Source: Farysia itapuensis (lineage: Eukaryota > Basidiomycota > Ustilaginomycetes > Ustilaginales > Ustilaginaceae). Taken from it: a stretch of DNA of 64,000 bases. The position numbers and the translations under genes were made by a program. Below, one piece after another: positions 1 to 9,023 of the stretch. Where the stretch lies: positions 434,001-498,000 of the forward strand of contig JALBYC010000001.1 in the NCBI GenBank assembly GCA_023212645.1. Reading direction: 5' to 3'. The notes beneath the pieces were generated by a model. It saw only the letters and a program-made list of their open reading frames with translations, ran no database searches and was not told the origin of the DNA. Numbering within the stretch: the stretch's first letter is position 1; the number at the start of each line of letters is the position of its first letter.

Positions 1-1
1 A

Positions 2-214
2 AAGACATGGGCTCGGGTTGCAACAAACCCGTTCGCCTCTACAGCGTCCACAGCGCTCAAGGCACGAGTGGCAATCATGTTCACCGTAGCTCTTCTCGCC
101 TTGTGGAGTTGGATGCTGCTCAATACAGCCATCTATTTTCATACCCCACAGGAGAAGATCTCGGGCCTGGTCGTCGCCTTGCTCGGCTGGGCTGTCTTGC
201 CCAAATCCAACTAA
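2..214 (+). CDS. 3' end of a multi-pass membrane protein (partial, unidentified)
   Basis: The frame entering the window at base 2 stays open for 70 codons and stops with TAA at 212-214. The residues form a basic stretch (KARVAIMF), then a strongly hydrophobic segment with the core TVALLALWSWMLL, a short polar loop (HTPQEK), a second hydrophobic stretch (ISGLVVALLGWAVLP) and a short KSN tail. This looks like the last one or two transmembrane helices of an integral membrane protein. The body lies left of the window, so the family cannot be named. It runs convergently towards the PEX11-like gene, with 77 bases between the two stops. An overlapping frame from base 7 is longer but lacks membrane-protein character and was not called. 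Confidence 0.55.
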   Translation, partial: KTWARVATNPFASTASTALKARVAIMFTVALLALWSWMLLNTAIYFHTPQEKISGLVVALLGWAVLPKSN

Positions 215-291
215 ACACTGCATCCTCACGGACACCAATAAATAGACTTTGTTGTAGGAATGGGTATAAGAGGTTGCTTGCGTATTTCAGA

Positions 292-2154
292 TCACAATGG
301 GGCAGAGCGTGCGGTAGGAGGGGTAAGAGTAGACCAGAGATTGGATAGACGGAGCGTGCTGGATAAGAATCCGGACCATGCTTCGACGCCTTCCTTCTCC
401 GTCGTCGGCGCCAGGGTCTCGTAGACGAGGAAGACGGTTTCGGACCACGCAGCGAGACTGAGCCATGAATTGGATCGTATTTTGCGCCGGGCACTACGAA
501 GGTCGCTTTCGGCGCGAAGCAGAGATCTCTCGCTCGTCTTGAGCAGAGGTCCGGGTGAGAGGGAGCGATGATGACCACGTCCACGAGTATCAAGACTGCT
601 CTCGCTCTCGCTGTCCCCACCGTTGTCTTCGTAGTCGTCGTTGTCATCGTCGAGATCTTGCACTGTGCGGTTGATGTCTGACCCAAGACTTTGCAAAGAC
701 GACGGAGCAGTAGGAGTGGAAGGGCGCTGTCGTGATGACTGGCGCACGATTTTGGCCGGGTCATGTTTGCGATGGGAGATGGCATCGTCAAGCTGGATCT
801 GGGTGCCGGCGAGGTGGGATGCCCAGCCGATCTTGTCGTTGGCGCGAAGGATACGTCGATGTGCCGAGCGCACGTCGACACGCAACTGCCTTCGTTCCCA
901 CCGAAGCGTCAAGAGGGACAGCAAGATGGAGCAGAGTGAAAAGACGATCCCCAGCCGTTCTATGCCGCGTCTTCGCCGTCTCGAGAGAAGCAGTACGGAA
1001 GCTATACGCGAGTAGGATGACGCAGACGAGGAGCTGGCGGGCGTTCGTGGTGAAGTGGCAAGTTGCACCAGTCGCTCAACTCCAACAGCTCGCCAGAACA
1101 GACCCCCGCCGGCAAGAAAGGCAGCAACCTCGCAAGCCTCACCCATCGTGCCCAACGTCTCTGACGCAAATTCGAGCGTCGGCAGCGTCCACCACTGCCG
1201 CCAGGATGACACAACTCCCCTGTCCTCGGGCAAAGGCATCCCATCAGCGTCAAAAAGTGCACTGCTTTCGGGCTGGAGCCACGGGAACTTCTCAACATTC
1301 TGCTCGCGATCGGCTGCAATCTGCACAGGCTCTTCGCCAGTCAGCGCAGCCTGTGCCTGTTCGCGCTGTTGCTTGAAGCGCTTGGAGTTGACCAGATTCT
1401 GTTTGGCCCAGTGGTCCATAGCTGCCTGTGTCCCGTTGGTGATCCATCGCGCAATCAAAATCACCCGACGAAAGCTGTCGATGCCTTCGCCCACTGTGTA
1501 GATCCTCTGCATTGTGGCCGAGCGAAGCGCGCGAGGAAACGCAGTGGCTAACAGAGCGCCTGCCGGTCTGAGCGCTGCTTGGAAGTACGTTTTGGGAGTG
1601 GGGAAGCGAAGGGAAGAGTGAAGTAGGAGAACGAGAGAATGCGAGAGCTGAAGCATCTGCTCGCGACCTTCCCATGTTTTGAGCAGCTTGATCAGGATAC
1701 CACGCCGTCTACGCTGCAATTTGGCTGCTCTTGGTGGGAGCTTTGGCCATGGACTCGAGAGGATTGCACTGGCGCGACTGCTGGAGACGGCCCGCGAGTG
1801 CGAGGCACTAGGCGGGACCGAGTTGAGAAGTCGCAAGAGGCCTTCCTTTTCCTGCCGCGCGCCTTCATCTTCCGTCTGCTCAGACTGGTTCGTCACGTCT
1901 CCTGCTACTTGCTCGCTCTCGGTAGCAGCCATATCAAAAGAGTCATCACCGTCCAGCGCGTCGTCAGCAGCGTTCAGACGCTGAGGCACAAATGTGGTAA
2001 CCCCAGATCCGACCGAGGGCTGACCCTCCTCGCCATCCTCATCATCAGTGCTGTTGGGTCTGAGTGCGTGCGGATGGAGCGTCGACTTGGGTAGCTTGGT
2101 AAGCGGATCCTGCCCTAGCTGCAATACCGACGCCTCCTCTTGGGACAACGACAT
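292..2154 (-). CDS. PEX11-like peroxisomal membrane protein, unusually long
   Basis: The protein is 620 aa from the first true ATG (2154, MSLSQEE); the open frame extends upstream but only from a GTG. Pieces resembling the peroxisome-proliferation factor Pex11 are spread along it: an N-terminal helix region (LIKLLKTWEGREQML, then a run of LSHSLVLLLHSSL), followed by YTVGEGIDSFRRVILIARW, a middle hydrophobic region (GIVFSLCSILLSLLTL) and a C-terminal segment (LSLAAWSETVFLVYETLAP). Pex11 proteins elongate and divide peroxisomes, binding the membrane through amphipathic helices. Typical members are 230-300 aa; here Ser/Asp-rich low-complexity inserts separate the conserved blocks. A TGTTAGAG element lies about 95 bp upstream of the ATG. 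The family call rests on pattern recognition; another peroxisomal or mitochondrial membrane protein is possible. Confidence 0.6.
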   Translation of the reverse strand: MSLSQEEASVLQLGQDPLTKLPKSTLHPHALRPNSTDDEDGEEGQPSVGSGVTTFVPQRLNAADDALDGDDSFDMAATESEQVAGDVTNQSEQTEDEGARQEKEGLLRLLNSVPPSASHSRAVSSSRASAILSSPWPKLPPRAAKLQRRRRGILIKLLKTWEGREQMLQLSHSLVLLLHSSLRFPTPKTYFQAALRPAGALLATAFPRALRSATMQRIYTVGEGIDSFRRVILIARWITNGTQAAMDHWAKQNLVNSKRFKQQREQAQAALTGEEPVQIAADREQNVEKFPWLQPESSALFDADGMPLPEDRGVVSSWRQWWTLPTLEFASETLGTMGEACEVAAFLAGGGLFWRAVGVERLVQLATSPRTPASSSSASSYSRIASVLLLSRRRRRGIERLGIVFSLCSILLSLLTLRWERRQLRVDVRSAHRRILRANDKIGWASHLAGTQIQLDDAISHRKHDPAKIVRQSSRQRPSTPTAPSSLQSLGSDINRTVQDLDDDNDDYEDNGGDSESESSLDTRGRGHHRSLSPGPLLKTSERSLLRAESDLRSARRKIRSNSWLSLAAWSETVFLVYETLAPTTEKEGVEAWSGFLSSTLRLSNLWSTLTPPTARSAPL

Positions 2155-2245
2155 GGTTTGGACGTACGTAACACGAGCTGGCACACACCGGCAATGCACG
2201 TCTGAGAACTGTCATTTTTCACGCCGAACGCGAAAGCACAAAATC

Positions 2246-2254
2246 GTGTTAGAG
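2246..2254. promoter_or_regulatory. TGTTAGAG promoter element (upstream of PEX11-like gene)
   Basis: GTGTTAGAG is read on the + strand, about 95 bp upstream of the minus-strand ATG at 2154. It is one of eight copies of TGTTAGAG/CTCTAACA seen in this window, all between genes. Its function is unknown. Confidence 0.35.
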
Positions 2255-2344
2255 TTGTGGAGATAAAAGTACAAAGCATACAAACACAAAGTAGTGGTGT
2301 ATAGACCAAGAGTGTATCGCATCTAAAGATGGAGAGAGAGAGCA

Positions 2345-2925
2345 TCAGGATGTGGGGGATGACTGTGTGGATGTGACAGCTTCCTCTGGTCGTACACGGT
2401 TGGTGCGGGACTTTTGTGCTGACGCGTTGGCGGCGGGAATGGGTGTCGTGCTGTTTTTGGAACTTTGCGTCTTGGTCATGACCGAGGCGGCCTGGTTTGG
2501 CTTCGCCATCTGCGCTTTGATCAGTTTCGAGACATGAGCACGCTCTGCATCTTCGGCAGAGATCTGGGACTGTGCAAGCTCCCGGCGCCTTTGAATCACG
2601 TCTTCCGAACCATGGATGTTGAGCAAGGTGAAACGCTTTCTCGCTGACAATGGCCGACATGCTTCCACTGTGATATTGTCGCCAATCGCAAGCTTGTTTT
2701 CCTCATCGTGAATCAAGTACTTCTTGTGTCGTGTGTATTCCTGTTGTCGCATACAGAAGAGGAAGAGTTAGTTGGGCTACCTCAAAGCATATCGCACCCT
2801 TTCGGGTGGTCTCAACCTACCTTGAGCAGCCTGGGGTGGACCAGCTTGCGCTCAACGGTCATTGTGACGGTCTTTTGCATCACACCGGCCTTGGTGACAA
2901 TGCCCTGTAGCGTTTGTCTGACCAT
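2345..2925 (-). CDS. MRPS17: Mitochondrial small-subunit ribosomal protein uS17m (two exons)
   Basis: Exon 1 is 2925..2821 (35 codons from ATG, MVRQTLQGIVTKAG...) and exon 2 is 2740..2345, giving 166 aa. The 80-nt intron (2820..2741) has GTAGGT at its 5' end, a CTAACTC branch site and CAG at its 3' end, and splices in phase 0. The joined product carries the S17 OB-fold signature: GIVTKAGVMQKTVTMTVERK, then YTRHKKYLIHDE and the GD-I-V-E-CRPLSARKRF block that contacts small-subunit rRNA. The C-terminal third is a basic, Ala/Ser-rich tail, as in fungal mitochondrial S17. A cleavable presequence is not obvious, which is common for small mitoribosomal proteins. The gene is divergent from the TFIIIC gene across 185 bp. 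Confidence 0.9.
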
Positions 2926-3099
2926 GATGGAGCGTACTTGGTTGTTGGTGATCCTCCCTCAGCGCAGTGACAGTCTGGGCAATTGTGATTGAAAATCCAA
3001 ACTTCCTTCGCACTCACTCGCGTCTGCTTACATAAGCACAGGTCACCACTCACGCTGTTGGCCCCTTGGACCCTGCATTGTTTGCACCTTAGTACCGCC

Positions 3100-3114
3100 A
3101 TGTCGCCAGCATGA
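3100..3114 (+). promoter_or_regulatory. Four-codon upstream ORF overlapping the TFIIIC start (ATGA)
   Basis: An ATG in good context (ACCGCCATGT) at 3100 encodes Met-Ser-Pro-Ala and stops with TGA at 3112-3114. This TGA shares three bases with the main ATG at 3111 (ATGA). If the transcript starts upstream of 3100, ribosomes would end exactly at the main start. Whether the leader includes it is not known from sequence. Confidence 0.4.
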
Positions 3115-6100
3115 TCGACGAGCTGATCCAGCATTGCATCCAGGAGATCGGGTGCGATGGTGAAGCTGGCTCAGAACTGGAGCGTCTCCACCAATTTGTG
3201 CTCGACTTTCACGCAAGACAGTCCTCTGAGTCGCATCTGCCGCGTCAGAACGTCGATGACGCCTACCAAGCGTTCGTCCTCAAACGTTTGCTTCAGCATC
3301 CAGACGTACACTTGGGTCTACATACCCCAGGTGTGCCGTCCAAACATGCTCGGAAAAGCAACATCACCCGCAAGTCGGAGAACAACGGCGTAGCGACCAA
3401 GGCTGAGAACATCACAGCACCTTCGCTTGAGTTTGACTGGGTAGACACTCTGCCTCCAGACCAGCAGAAGCTACCGCTACACGAGCTTCAGCAACGGCAC
3501 GGAGACAAACTTCGTCTCGTACTGTCCGCCTCCCTGATCAAGCGACTCTTGCTGGGCCCTACCGACTATGGACTATCGACGCCCAACTACCGCTTTCTGC
3601 AGCTGGTCTGCAGAGCGCGAGAGCAGGCTGTCAAGAGCGTCGACCTCGGAACCATCATGCGCTACGATCAGAAAACCATCTTTTACCTCGCAAAGAAACT
3701 CATCGACCTTGGCTTGATCGCAAAGATCAAGGCGCCCGAAACCGGCACCACGGCAAGCTACTTTGTTGCGACCAGATACATGCAACAATGCCCCTTGCTC
3801 TTGGATCAGCAAAACGCCGATATCGCAGCAGATAGAGATACGCATGCCTATCTAGACTCTGTGCCTGACGGAGATCAAGACATCGATGCCGAGACTGACG
3901 CTGATGCGCCCACGGTGAAAATCGAAGATGGCGAGACTGACATTGCCTCACCGCAATTCGAGCCATTATCGCCGAGCAAGGCTCTAGTCTGGGTATCTTC
4001 CCGTCCCGAGCTCGTACGTCTTCGCATATACCTGCTGTGCAGTCGAACGTCGTCAAAAGTAACTGCACGCATTGGACTCACTAAAAGAATTTGCATCGAA
4101 GGCGGCCCGCAACTCAAACGCCCGATGAACGGAATGCTCGAACGAGCTGTTGTCGATGGATACCTCGAAGTGGTCCGAGTCTTCTTGTCTACCTCCTCAG
4201 CCAGCGATACTGGCTACAAGGGTCTACGTATGACGGCCAAGGGCGAAACAGAAATGCAGGCTTTGCTCAATGGCATAAGCGCGGACCCACAGCAGCAGCT
4301 TGTGGTCGCGGAAGCACAGAAAAGAATCGCTCGTATGTCGTACGAGCTCGCGATGCGGGAACCTCGCCTCATACGTGAAGTCACGTTAGAACGCTGGCTG
4401 CACGAAGAAGTTGCAAAGGCCGGATCTGCAGGAAGATCACTCAAGCAACTCACGTCTTCCATCCACGCAGTCGGTCACGTCCACAGGATGCTCGAGGGCA
4501 TCATTCAGCGATCCGAAGAAGCTACTGCTGACCCTTCCACATCCGACCTGCGCATAAGAAGCGTCCACGAGCATAATCTGCGCGTTCGCAGCACCAGGTT
4601 TTTCAGTCATCATGCTTGGGTACTCCAATGCGCCAATGAAGGATACCTTCAGCCCGCAGATCGGGATCTCCTCCAGGCAGCTGGCGGCATCTCTACCGTG
4701 CACAGCCACGTCACCTCCTGGACTACGGTCCAACAGCTTTCAGCCAACGTTGCACGCCTTGCTTCTGACTTGTACGACTCTTCGCCAAAGAAGAAGACTG
4801 GTGCCAGACTGGGTCGTCCACCGGGCTCTACAAAGAAGAGGGCAGCGCAAGATGCGCCTTCCACCCCTGCCAGACGAGGTCGACCGCCAAAAAAGCAAAA
4901 GACAGACCCACCTGGTACACCATCAGCGCCAGCGGGCGAGCCCATGTCTGAAGATGCACCAGCCCCCTCTTCGCGTGAGTCGCCGCAGACGCCGCTCAAG
5001 AAGCCGAGGACGATGCCAGAGATAGCATCTGCAGCAGATGCTGCTACCGCGCCAGACCCGTCCAGCATCAATGATCTGCTCGAGACCCCAGTCAAACAGG
5101 AGAGCATGCCTTTGACGCCTGCGCAGAACTCGGTATCGACTCTGTGGACGCCTCGCTCAGCGTCGGATCGCAAGATGAAGACCAATTTGACCCGACTTCG
5201 TAGCGCTCATGCCATTGTCGAGTGCATCAAGCAGGCTGGTGGTGCAATGGACTCTCTTCTCATCCCCAAGCAGCTTCTCTCTTACGTCGAGCAGCACGGG
5301 TATGCTGCAGATTCTCAGCTGTTGAACCTCCGCGAAAAGCGCATCCGAGATCGTGCGCTTTCGGCGGCCATTGATGACGATCTGCTTCGTCGGACCTACA
5401 TCCGTCTAGACCGGCCAGACGCACATCTCCCGAAGCGTCAGATCATCTACGTCCCGGAACTCCCAGTAGCTAAATTACAGGAATATTGCAATGCGGTCCT
5501 GGCCGGTCGAGAGGGCTGGACGCTTGACAAGACCAACAATCAGACAGCTCTCATGCACGTTACCGACAAGGTAGAGCTCGACTTTTCTGATGCTCTACGT
5601 CTCACCGATCGCAAACCTTGGCATGTGCAGGACACACTGTCGGTGGATCAGCTTCCGAAAGAGCCAGGGCTGCTCGCGACTCTTCGTGGATATTTCATGG
5701 GCGTGCCAAGCGTACTTGGTCAGCATGTTGGTTATTTGGGTGGACCTATGCTGCGACTCAAGATGTTCCATATCGCATGCGCCAAACTCATCTCGACCGA
5801 ACATCCGAGTACTTCGCTTGATCCACCTTCTGTGCAACTGTCGTACTTCTGGACGCAAGTATCGCTAGACCTGTACCTTGCGCTTGTCAGTGTCAGATCT
5901 CCTACTCAAGCGGCCGAAGCCGCTCTCTTGGACCCAGAAGTCCGACTACGTCCCGTGCAAGAGCTGACTGGAGACGTCAGCGTCGCTCTCCGTCTGACGC
6001 CATCAACCATGTCCGAAGTCAAAGTGGTGTTCTACAGTCTCGCTGCTCAACTAGCCGAGCTGGGTATTGCCAATCTATCCACTGCCAAAGACAAAGATTC

Positions 6101-8975
6101 AAAGTCTGAGGCCATTGAACTCAAGCGTTGTCTGCCGTTGTACGACTGGAGTGCTGAAGAAGAGGAAAAGTCGTTGGTCGAAGTCATGGATGTCGGCCTC
6201 TCGCCCGACCTGATCAATCTCTTCTGGGCCAAGGTGCAGAAACATTGTCTAAAGCGCAAAGCCTCCTCGATTCCTCTATCTGCCGATACGGTCACCCCGT
6301 CCGGCTCGGTGCAAGTCCCTGATAACGAAGAGCTGGTAAGAAAGGCACCCGAGGAGCTCAAGCAGACTATGACGACCATTAAGGCTTGGCGACCATTCAA
6401 TCTTCTCCGTCCGTCTCAAGCGCGATTCCTGGAGCGCATCGACCTTGCATCGGTGCGCGGCGAAGACGGAGCGTTTGCGCCGGGCGCACTCGAACACCTC
6501 GCATACATCAGTTTAGCGCCGGTAGAGGCGGTAGCCGAATACCTGGAAGCAAGCAAGGTGCAAATTACTGACGGGTGGGCCAACGAGCCGCGGACACGCT
6601 TGCTGAACCAAATCAAATGGCCGCTGAAGCTGTCAGTCATAGACGTGCCCGTCGATGTCTTCGTACCTGCTACGCCCAAGGTTCTCAAACCACCGCGAGG
6701 TAAAGTGCCGACCGAGACGGAACGCGACAGGCAAGGTCGTTTGACGACGCTAAAGAAAGCACGAGAACTGCGGCAGCGTAGAGAAGAACAATTCCAAGCC
6801 ATGGTCGAACAAGCCTTTGCGCTGGCACCGGGTGCTGAAGTTCTGCGCGAAAAGATCGAGCACGCGCTTCGCGGCATTCGCAAACGATTCGTGGGCGGTG
6901 ATGCGCGCTTCTCGAACGCAGACGAGGTGCGGAAAGCGATTCACAGAGCGGTCGGATCCGGCGCTGGGGTCAAGGTCAAGATGCCCAGCGTCACCTCCGC
7001 CTCGCATGACACCGCTGCTGATTCTGCCACACCATCCAAAGCACGACAACAAAGGTCTGGTAGACGATCCTTTGTGCCGACAAACTACTGGAATGCAGCC
7101 AAGAACGAGTTGTTGCGTGACGCGGTCGTTATCCTGCGCGACAGGGATCGAGCCAGGGGTCGATCAGACTGGTCAGCCCTGCTGCAGATTGTCGATGCAG
7201 TCGACCAGACAAAGTCTCGAAGCTTTGTACTTGCCCAATGGCGAAACCAGTACCATCGGATGCGCTACCAGTATGGCGAGGAGGGATACCTCTCGGCTCT
7301 CGAGCGCAAGTGGGCTGCGCTGTCTGCAGCAGCTCGGTCGTCCGGTGAACTCTTCGACCCCAACTTCCCCTCCGCTAACGACTTTGACCTCAACGCACAG
7401 ATCGCATTCCTTCGCGCAAACACGGACAAAAACCAGATCCAGTCTTCCTTGGCCAAACCAGCGACAAAAGATCCCCTGCCACTCAAGCTGACGCCCGAAA
7501 ATGACTTTACGCGCGGCTGGCAGCAAGAGTTCCCCGCCGAGGATGGCGAAAAGAAGTGGGAAGTCTTCTTCAGCAATGAGCTCGGGATGAGCGCGCGTAG
7601 GTTCGAGGTGCTTCTTGCTAACGCTTTTGGCATCGAAACCACCGAGACGATGTCGGTGGCTTGTTCGAGGAGGAGTACGGAGGAGCAGGAGCTGATTGTG
7701 CGTGCCCGAATGGCCGAGGTTGCCGTTCGCATCGTCATGCTGACCGAAGACGGTGCGGATACCACGAACGTTGGTAACGGAACAGACCTGTCGGGGAGCA
7801 ATTCTGCGAAGGAGCAGCTCAAAACAGCCTTCTGCGATGCTGTCGGTGGGGCTGAAATCGAAAGCGCCGTCGTCCGCCTGCTTGAAAGCAAACTTATACG
7901 CCCGCTCAACAGCGAGATTGGTAGCCGTCGTCGTCCTGGCACCAACTTTGCTCTCACCGACGATTACTTGCGCTTACTTCCCGAAACGGAATCCTCTGCA
8001 CAGAGCGGTTCGAGACTGGCTCTCTCGGAGTTGCAACAGACTTTGACGGTCAAGCACGATATGCTGGCCGATGCTTCCCATCACTGGCTCGTTGAGCCTG
8101 TAGAGACAGACGGCGATGCGGCGGCGTTGATCTCGCTGATGGACCTGGAAGGCGGTGTGGTGCAAGCAACACTGGACACCCGACCATTCGCGGCTCTCAG
8201 GCAGCATCATGCGTTCAACGCTCGCGTTTTGAACGACGATGAATTGGAAGCCTTGATCACTGTGCAGGCCCGACTGGACTGTGCCCAGGTGGTGGCGGCG
8301 TCGACTACGCCGATCCCGCCCCTGCCACAAGAAGATGCCGTGCTTTACTGGACAGAGAAGAACGCGCAGGACGAGTGGCGGGGCGAGTTTGACAGACAGT
8401 TCGCGCCTGGGCTCGGCAAAGCCCTTGCTCGATTCCGCGACGTGCTTGCTGACACAGGACCGTTGGGTATTCCTCTAGATGCCGCCACCGACTACATCAC
8501 GCACGCCGACCTCGAGCGTCTTGTGCGCGGTTCCAGCAAGCCGCTAGCGTTCTTCTCGCCAACAGCACACGTACCTACACTAGTGGCAAGCAAGTTCGTC
8601 CGGCAGTACACACTCATGCTGCCTTCCGCCGCATCGCGCCGTCAGCTGCCGCACTTGTGGACGTCGCTCACCACACCTTCAAGCACGCTGTGGGGGAGAC
8701 TGCTGGATCACCTGGTTGCGTTTACAGTGCAGAGGCCTGGTACGAACGTCGCCCACCTTGCCGCGCGATTCACCGCCCGCTCGCCCGCAGTGTCCCCACT
8801 CGTCGGCGTTTCCTTCCTCGACGTCTACTTCGCCGTACAGTGTTTGGTCGAGCGCGACGTACTCGAAATGCACGTCTTGGACCAATCCGTCAATCCAGCA
8901 CTCTGGACCCTCCATCTTCGCTCACACCCCACTTCGATCTGGACCGGCCTCGCCGCCGTCGACCCGACTTTGTGA
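3111..8975 (+). CDS. TFIIIC largest subunit, B-block-binding protein (Tfc3/Sfc3-like)
   Basis: This is a single 1954-aa frame. TFIIIC recognises the A and B boxes of tRNA genes and recruits TFIIIB and RNA polymerase III; this subunit contacts the B box. Residues about 141-225 match the winged-helix B-block domain (LSTPNYRFLQLVCRAREQ, then TIMRYDQKTIFYLAKKLIDLGLI). Two AT-hook-like cores follow at about 563-595 (LGRPPGSTKKR and RRGRPPKKQK), in a Pro/Ser-rich linker. Further winged-helix-like blocks and a basic coiled stretch (RDRQGRLTTLKKARELRQRR) lie in the middle, and a SANT-like segment (WSALLQIVDAVDQTKSRSF) near residue 1350. Length fits the large, poorly conserved members of the family. 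The start at 3111 is preceded by an ATGA-overlapping mini-ORF. It converges on the Ufo1-like gene with only 48 bp between stops. Confidence 0.85.
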   Translation: MIDELIQHCIQEIGCDGEAGSELERLHQFVLDFHARQSSESHLPRQNVDDAYQAFVLKRLLQHPDVHLGLHTPGVPSKHARKSNITRKSENNGVATKAENITAPSLEFDWVDTLPPDQQKLPLHELQQRHGDKLRLVLSASLIKRLLLGPTDYGLSTPNYRFLQLVCRAREQAVKSVDLGTIMRYDQKTIFYLAKKLIDLGLIAKIKAPETGTTASYFVATRYMQQCPLLLDQQNADIAADRDTHAYLDSVPDGDQDIDAETDADAPTVKIEDGETDIASPQFEPLSPSKALVWVSSRPELVRLRIYLLCSRTSSKVTARIGLTKRICIEGGPQLKRPMNGMLERAVVDGYLEVVRVFLSTSSASDTGYKGLRMTAKGETEMQALLNGISADPQQQLVVAEAQKRIARMSYELAMREPRLIREVTLERWLHEEVAKAGSAGRSLKQLTSSIHAVGHVHRMLEGIIQRSEEATADPSTSDLRIRSVHEHNLRVRSTRFFSHHAWVLQCANEGYLQPADRDLLQAAGGISTVHSHVTSWTTVQQLSANVARLASDLYDSSPKKKTGARLGRPPGSTKKRAAQDAPSTPARRGRPPKKQKTDPPGTPSAPAGEPMSEDAPAPSSRESPQTPLKKPRTMPEIASAADAATAPDPSSINDLLETPVKQESMPLTPAQNSVSTLWTPRSASDRKMKTNLTRLRSAHAIVECIKQAGGAMDSLLIPKQLLSYVEQHGYAADSQLLNLREKRIRDRALSAAIDDDLLRRTYIRLDRPDAHLPKRQIIYVPELPVAKLQEYCNAVLAGREGWTLDKTNNQTALMHVTDKVELDFSDALRLTDRKPWHVQDTLSVDQLPKEPGLLATLRGYFMGVPSVLGQHVGYLGGPMLRLKMFHIACAKLISTEHPSTSLDPPSVQLSYFWTQVSLDLYLALVSVRSPTQAAEAALLDPEVRLRPVQELTGDVSVALRLTPSTMSEVKVVFYSLAAQLAELGIANLSTAKDKDSKSEAIELKRCLPLYDWSAEEEEKSLVEVMDVGLSPDLINLFWAKVQKHCLKRKASSIPLSADTVTPSGSVQVPDNEELVRKAPEELKQTMTTIKAWRPFNLLRPSQARFLERIDLASVRGEDGAFAPGALEHLAYISLAPVEAVAEYLEASKVQITDGWANEPRTRLLNQIKWPLKLSVIDVPVDVFVPATPKVLKPPRGKVPTETERDRQGRLTTLKKARELRQRREEQFQAMVEQAFALAPGAEVLREKIEHALRGIRKRFVGGDARFSNADEVRKAIHRAVGSGAGVKVKMPSVTSASHDTAADSATPSKARQQRSGRRSFVPTNYWNAAKNELLRDAVVILRDRDRARGRSDWSALLQIVDAVDQTKSRSFVLAQWRNQYHRMRYQYGEEGYLSALERKWAALSAAARSSGELFDPNFPSANDFDLNAQIAFLRANTDKNQIQSSLAKPATKDPLPLKLTPENDFTRGWQQEFPAEDGEKKWEVFFSNELGMSARRFEVLLANAFGIETTETMSVACSRRSTEEQELIVRARMAEVAVRIVMLTEDGADTTNVGNGTDLSGSNSAKEQLKTAFCDAVGGAEIESAVVRLLESKLIRPLNSEIGSRRRPGTNFALTDDYLRLLPETESSAQSGSRLALSELQQTLTVKHDMLADASHHWLVEPVETDGDAAALISLMDLEGGVVQATLDTRPFAALRQHHAFNARVLNDDELEALITVQARLDCAQVVAASTTPIPPLPQEDAVLYWTEKNAQDEWRGEFDRQFAPGLGKALARFRDVLADTGPLGIPLDAATDYITHADLERLVRGSSKPLAFFSPTAHVPTLVASKFVRQYTLMLPSAASRRQLPHLWTSLTTPSSTLWGRLLDHLVAFTVQRPGTNVAHLAARFTARSPAVSPLVGVSFLDVYFAVQCLVERDVLEMHVLDQSVNPALWTLHLRSHPTSIWTGLAAVDPTL

Positions 8976-9023
8976 AAACAAAAAAATCTACGAATTAAAA
9001 CCGATCTTGTAGGTGCGTGTGGG

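Noticed and set aside
7..348. 113-aa frame at the left edge
   Set aside because: The overlapping frame from base 2 to 214 has clear membrane-helix character and a natural stop, while this frame is compositionally random.
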